A stretch of DNA of 9,740 nucleotides from positions 1 through 9,740 of the forward strand of contig CALAVD010000442.1 in the NCBI GenBank assembly GCA_937892085.1, in the 5' to 3' direction. Origin of the DNA: an uncultured Prevotellaceae bacterium (GTDB lineage Bacteria; Bacteroidota; Bacteroidia; Bacteroidales; Muribaculaceae). The notes under the pieces were generated by a model. It searched no databases. It was not told the origin of the DNA and worked only from the letters and a program-made list of their open reading frames with translations. The translations under genes and the position numbers were made by a program. Every line of letters begins with the position of its first letter. Positions within the stretch are counted from its first letter, which is position 1. Below, piece after piece: positions 7,513-9,740 of the stretch.

Positions 7513-8466
7513 GTACACCACATTAGCTACCACTTGCCCAACGGCTTTGAGCACGTCTTTGTCAATCCAGTCGAGAGTGTCGCTGGTGGTGTGCCAGCCC
7601 GCAAAGAAGCCGCCGTCTTGACGGGTATCGATGATGTCGATGCACTTGATGCCCATGGCGTTGACCACCACGTGGTCGTCGGTGACACCGCCGCCAAAGT
7701 TAGAGTCGAAGTAGGCACCGTAGCCACTGCGCTGCGCCACGCTCCACACCTCGTTGACCACGGTAGGGGCAAACTGCATCGACTCATATTCTTTGTAGAA
7801 CTTCGCACCTTTGGCGCCCACCATGTCGAGCAAGATGCCAAACTGTGCTGTGTAGCCCTCCACATGAGGATGCTTTGCCCAGTACTGGGTGCCTAACGCC
7901 CACGACTCTTCCACATCGTTGGTACCCCAGTCCTCGGCATCCACCAGCAGGATATCTACCCCTATGTTGGGGCGCTTCTCCTTCATCAGGCGCGCCAGCT
8001 CGAGCAACACCGCTACCCCACTCGCGGCATCGTTGGCGCCCATCACTGGCTCCCGCTGCTTGGCGGGGTCAGGGTCATTATCGGCCCAGGGGCGGCAGTC
8101 CCAGTGCGCCAACAGCAAGATGCGGTCGCTGTTGCCGGGATTGAAACTCCCAACGAAGTTCTTGATTTCAAGCGTCTTGCCATCAAATGTGGTGACCTGT
8201 CCCTGCTGCACAATCCCCGTGTCGCAGCTCTGGCGGAGCGATTGCTCCAGCCACTGGGCGCACTTGCCGTGAGCCGACGTGCCCGGCACGCGTGGCCCGA
8301 AGTCGCACTGGGTCTTCACCAGTCCGTAAGCCCTGCCGCCATCAAAGTTCACCACCTGCGTCACCACATCCTCGGCAACGGAGGTGTCCTCATTGACCTT
8401 CTGCGACTTGCAGCTCAACAAGGTCAGTATGGCAATAGTTATTAAAAAAATATGCTTCAGTCTCAT
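7504..8466 (-). CDS. M28-family lipoprotein, glutaminyl-peptide cyclotransferase type
   Basis: A 320-residue protein with a lipoprotein signal (lipobox LLSC, Cys19). The single-zinc M28 fold of type II glutaminyl cyclases is recognisable from CDFGPRVPGT (54-63), LLLAHWDCRPWADND (117-131), GANDAASGVAVLLELAR (143-159), LLVDAEDWG (173-181, acidic pair E178/D179), LLDMVGAKG (212-220), TDDH (262-265) and GWHTTSDTLDWI (290-301, W291/H292). In human glutaminyl cyclase the equivalents are Zn ligands D159, E202 and H330 and catalytic E201. The enzyme would convert N-terminal Gln of exported proteins to pyroglutamate in the periplasm, as reported for related enzymes of oral Bacteroidetes. An aminopeptidase is less likely because the second metal site is not evident. 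It lies upstream of the flippase gene with a 50-90-bp spacer, so co-transcription is possible but a functional link to polysaccharide is not shown. Confidence 0.85.
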   Translation of the reverse strand: MRLKHIFLITIAILTLLSCKSQKVNEDTSVAEDVVTQVVNFDGGRAYGLVKTQCDFGPRVPGTSAHGKCAQWLEQSLRQSCDTGIVQQGQVTTFDGKTLEIKNFVGSFNPGNSDRILLLAHWDCRPWADNDPDPAKQREPVMGANDAASGVAVLLELARLMKEKRPNIGVDILLVDAEDWGTNDVEESWALGTQYWAKHPHVEGYTAQFGILLDMVGAKGAKFYKEYESMQFAPTVVNEVWSVAQRSGYGAYFDSNFGGGVTDDHVVVNAMGIKCIDIIDTRQDGGFFAGWHTTSDTLDWIDKDVLKAVGQVVANVVYSY

Positions 8467-8482
8467 TATTATGCTTTATGAA

Positions 8483-8497
8483 TTGTTTATTAAACAA
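8483..8497. promoter_or_regulatory. 15-bp palindrome upstream of the M28 gene, possible operator
   Basis: TTGTTTA and TAAACAA form a perfect 7-bp inverted repeat around one central T, 17-31 bp upstream of the M28 start codon. The position fits a regulator site overlapping the promoter or leader. No regulator gene is in the window and AT-rich palindromes of this size can arise by chance. Confidence 0.3.
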
Positions 8498-8507
8498 GGC
8501 GCAGCTC

Positions 8508-8528
8508 AATTCTGCATTCTGCATTGAT
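8508..8528. repeat. Short 7-bp tandem repeat (CATTCTG type), about 2.5 units
   Basis: AATTCTG (8508-8514), CATTCTG (8515-8521) and the partial CATTGAT (8522-8528) stand in 7-bp register. This is the last sequence that looks like the Bacteroidales part, since a terminator belonging to the next gene begins about 6 bp further on. Confidence 0.5.
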
Positions 8529-8533
8529 GTCTT

Positions 8534-8569
8534 CAAAAAATCTCCTCAAAAGAACCGTCCCCTTGAGGA
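8534..8569 (-). terminator. Rho-independent terminator of the HNH gene
   Basis: Read on the minus strand, TCCTCAA (8569-8563) pairs with TTGAGGA (8549-8543) across a 13-nt loop, followed within 2 bases by TTTTTT (8540-8535). It lies 29 bp after the HNH stop codon and points the same way as that gene. Confidence 0.65.
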
Positions 8570-8597
8570 TACCCTGTCAAAAGCGATAAAACATTAA

Positions 8598-9374
8598 TTA
8601 TTGAATACGTCTAATCTGTTGGAATGAGCGATAAATGTGTTCTCTATGATATTTCAAGAAAATAGGATGTGGTCTAAAATATTCAATTGGGGGAACATAA
8701 ACCTCATGCCCATTAAACTCACTGTAAAACTCATTGCCTTCTAACTCGGGAGCAACTAATACTCTATGGTTATCATCAATAGTAAAGAAACCTTTGTCAA
8801 AAGCAAAATGTAAATCTCTACTTAATGCAATGCCATTACAAGGTAAATATTTACCATCATGTGCATTAGGCTTTACATGTGCGGCTTCAAGGTTAATAAA
8901 GTCATTATAACGAATGACCTTTCTTGTAATTGCACAACGATAATCATAAGCATTTAAAACAAAATCACGGAATGAAGAACTATTGAAGAAACTTGCACCC
9001 ATTGAATTTTCAATTTCAGCAACTTCTACTTCAGGAATTTTTGGTAATTGAATTTTTTCAGTTTTATGAGCTTCTTCATATTCCATTTTTTGAAGTTCAG
9101 CTTCATATTCATCGAAATTTACTCAGTTTGGTAAACTTTTTTGCTCTTCTTCAGGTTCAGGCATAGATTCTAGTCAGAATCTTCTATCTATTAAATTATT
9201 GAAATAATTCTGAAGGTGAGCTCGATCTCATAGTCCTAGGAATGGACCTTCAAATTCTGGCTGACGATAAGTCTTTCTAAAGTTATTGAATTCTTGAGGA
9301 TTGTCGAATTCTTTCTCAAATTCTTCCTCTTTTCCATTGTTGTTTCTATAAACATAAACCTTTCCTTTAAACAT
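8598..9374 (-). CDS. HNH endonuclease domain protein with three in-frame UGA sense codons
   Basis: From ATG 9374 to TAA 8600-8598 the frame has 259 codons, interrupted only by TGA at codons 49 (9230-9228), 67 (9176-9174) and 84 (9125-9123). No TAA or TAG occurs before the end. Residues 1-96 are rich in Glu, Asn and aromatics (MFKGKVYVYRNNNGK, NPQEFNNFRKTYRQPEFEG) with no domain I recognise. Residues 147-195 carry an HNH_2-like nuclease site: C147, EAAH (H166), N180 in CNG, H189 in RDLHFAFDKG. The nuclease would cut DNA; its target is unknown. UGA would mean Gly (Absconditabacteria/Gracilibacteria) or Trp (mollicute-type code): the frame has ten GGN Gly codons and no TGG. Under the standard code only 48 residues, or 162 from ATG 9086, could be made. 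The gene is AT-rich, unlike its neighbours. It is foreign, or part of a chimeric contig. Confidence 0.75.
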
Positions 9375-9396
9375 TTTTATATTGGTTAGGAAATAA

Positions 9397-9425
9397 AATA
9401 GCACCATTTTGGTGACGGTGCTATT
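9397..9425. terminator. Hairpin in the HNH gene leader, possibly bidirectional terminator
   Basis: AATAGCACC (9397-9405) and GGTGCTATT (9417-9425) form a perfect 9-bp stem with an 11-nt loop. On the plus strand it is followed 9 bases later by a run of eight T, and on the minus strand by TTTTATTT. It could end transcription entering from the right, or from a plus-strand unit, before the HNH gene starts at 9374. Confidence 0.5.
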
Positions 9426-9441
9426 ATAGACGATTTTTTTT

Positions 9442-9740
9442 AAAATGCAAGTTTTTTTGAAGATTTTTTTAAAGTGTTTATTTTGTCATTCAGAGGGAGA
9501 GAAACGACCGAAGAATCCAGAAAAGCTTATTTGTTTGTCCTGGATCCTTCGCTTCGCTCTGGATGACAGTGAGATGAGGAAATAAATCCCCCTGGTTCGC
9601 TTTGCTCACCACCCCCCTTACCGAAGGGGGGCTTTCTGGATTCTCAGCAGAGCTGAGTAAACTTCGCTACGCTCAGAATGACAGTGAGGTGTGGGGACAA
9701 CCCCCTCGTCACTTCGTGACGCTCCCCCTCACAGGGGAGA
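9442..9740. repeat. Gene-free block of palindromic repeat units
   Basis: I see no gene in this 299-bp block. Three related units occur: GTCATTCAGAG...GAAGAATCCAG (9485-9520), its inverted partner CTGGATCCTTCGCTTCGCTC...GATGACAG (9540-9569), and an expanded inverted unit (9636-9684) ending in CTCAGAATGACAG. The last two are each followed by a similar segment: ATGACAGTGAGRTG, then a C-rich run and a CTTCG or GCTTTG arm. A stem CCCCCCTT/AAGGGGGG with a 4-nt loop lies at 9612-9631 and GTCAC-TTC-GTGAC at 9709-9721. The block continues past the window end. It resembles the dispersed intergenic palindromic repeats of several bacterial groups; the source group is not certain. Confidence 0.65.

Noticed and set aside
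1..8466. Recoded UGA over the whole window
   Set aside because: The Bacteroidales genes contain no in-frame TGA over roughly 7 kb of coding sequence, and the polymerase frame ends at TGA, so the standard code applies there.
8598..9086. Taking the HNH gene as a complete 162-residue standard-code gene
   Set aside because: The same frame continues upstream for 96 sensible codons to a good ATG, broken only by TGA codons, so the shorter start is probably an effect of using the standard code.
8598..9374. Pseudogene with three nonsense mutations
   Set aside because: All three stops are TGA, there is no frameshift, and the terminator, the ATG and the HNH residues are all intact. This is possible but less likely than recoding.
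9485..9721. CRISPR array
   Set aside because: The repeat units differ in length and orientation and have no regular spacers. The 7-bp arrays have no spacers at all.

Overview
The window holds two unlike parts. Positions 1 to about 8530 look like a Bacteroidales chromosome (Prevotellaceae or Muribaculaceae are plausible; I cannot fix the genus). The signs are a standard genetic code, lipoprotein signal peptides, Bacteroidetes-type -7 boxes (TAnnTTTG), no clear Shine-Dalgarno sequences, and gene families typical of that order. From about 8530 to the right end the DNA changes. It holds an AT-rich HNH endonuclease gene that reads as one intact 258-codon frame only if UGA is a sense codon, followed by dense palindromic repeats. 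That part fits a UGA-recoding bacterium (Absconditabacteria/Gracilibacteria with UGA=Gly, or a mollicute-like code with UGA=Trp). Either a foreign segment was acquired or the contig is chimeric.

Layout, all genes on the minus strand, so transcription runs right to left. The recoded HNH gene (8598-9374) has its own terminator (8534-8569) and a leader hairpin (9397-9425). Next come a glutaminyl-cyclase-like M28 lipoprotein (7504-8466), a Wzx-type flippase (6015-7412), a Wza-type export lipoprotein (5160-5969), a Wzc-type chain-length regulator and tyrosine kinase (2775-5132), and a Wzy-like polymerase whose 3' end looks replaced (1472-2665). After a 261-bp gap with inverted repeats and promoter-like boxes comes the first 403 codons of a prolyl oligopeptidase lipoprotein (1-1210, cut by the window edge).

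The four central genes form a Wzx/Wzy-dependent polysaccharide assembly line. The flippase moves lipid-linked repeat units across the inner membrane, the polymerase joins them in the periplasm, the tyrosine kinase sets chain length, and the Wza protein carries the chain to the outer membrane. No glycosyltransferase, initiating phosphoglycosyltransferase or nucleotide-sugar enzyme lies in the window, so the sugars must be assembled by genes elsewhere.

Three things stand out besides the recoded gene. Degenerate 7-bp tandem repeats sit in three of the spacers, and two of the four arrays overlap the stop codons of the genes before them. A 9-bp inverted repeat about 100 bp across encloses a promoter-like box and a near-perfect 39-bp palindrome. 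The right edge carries several copies of a palindromic repeat family.
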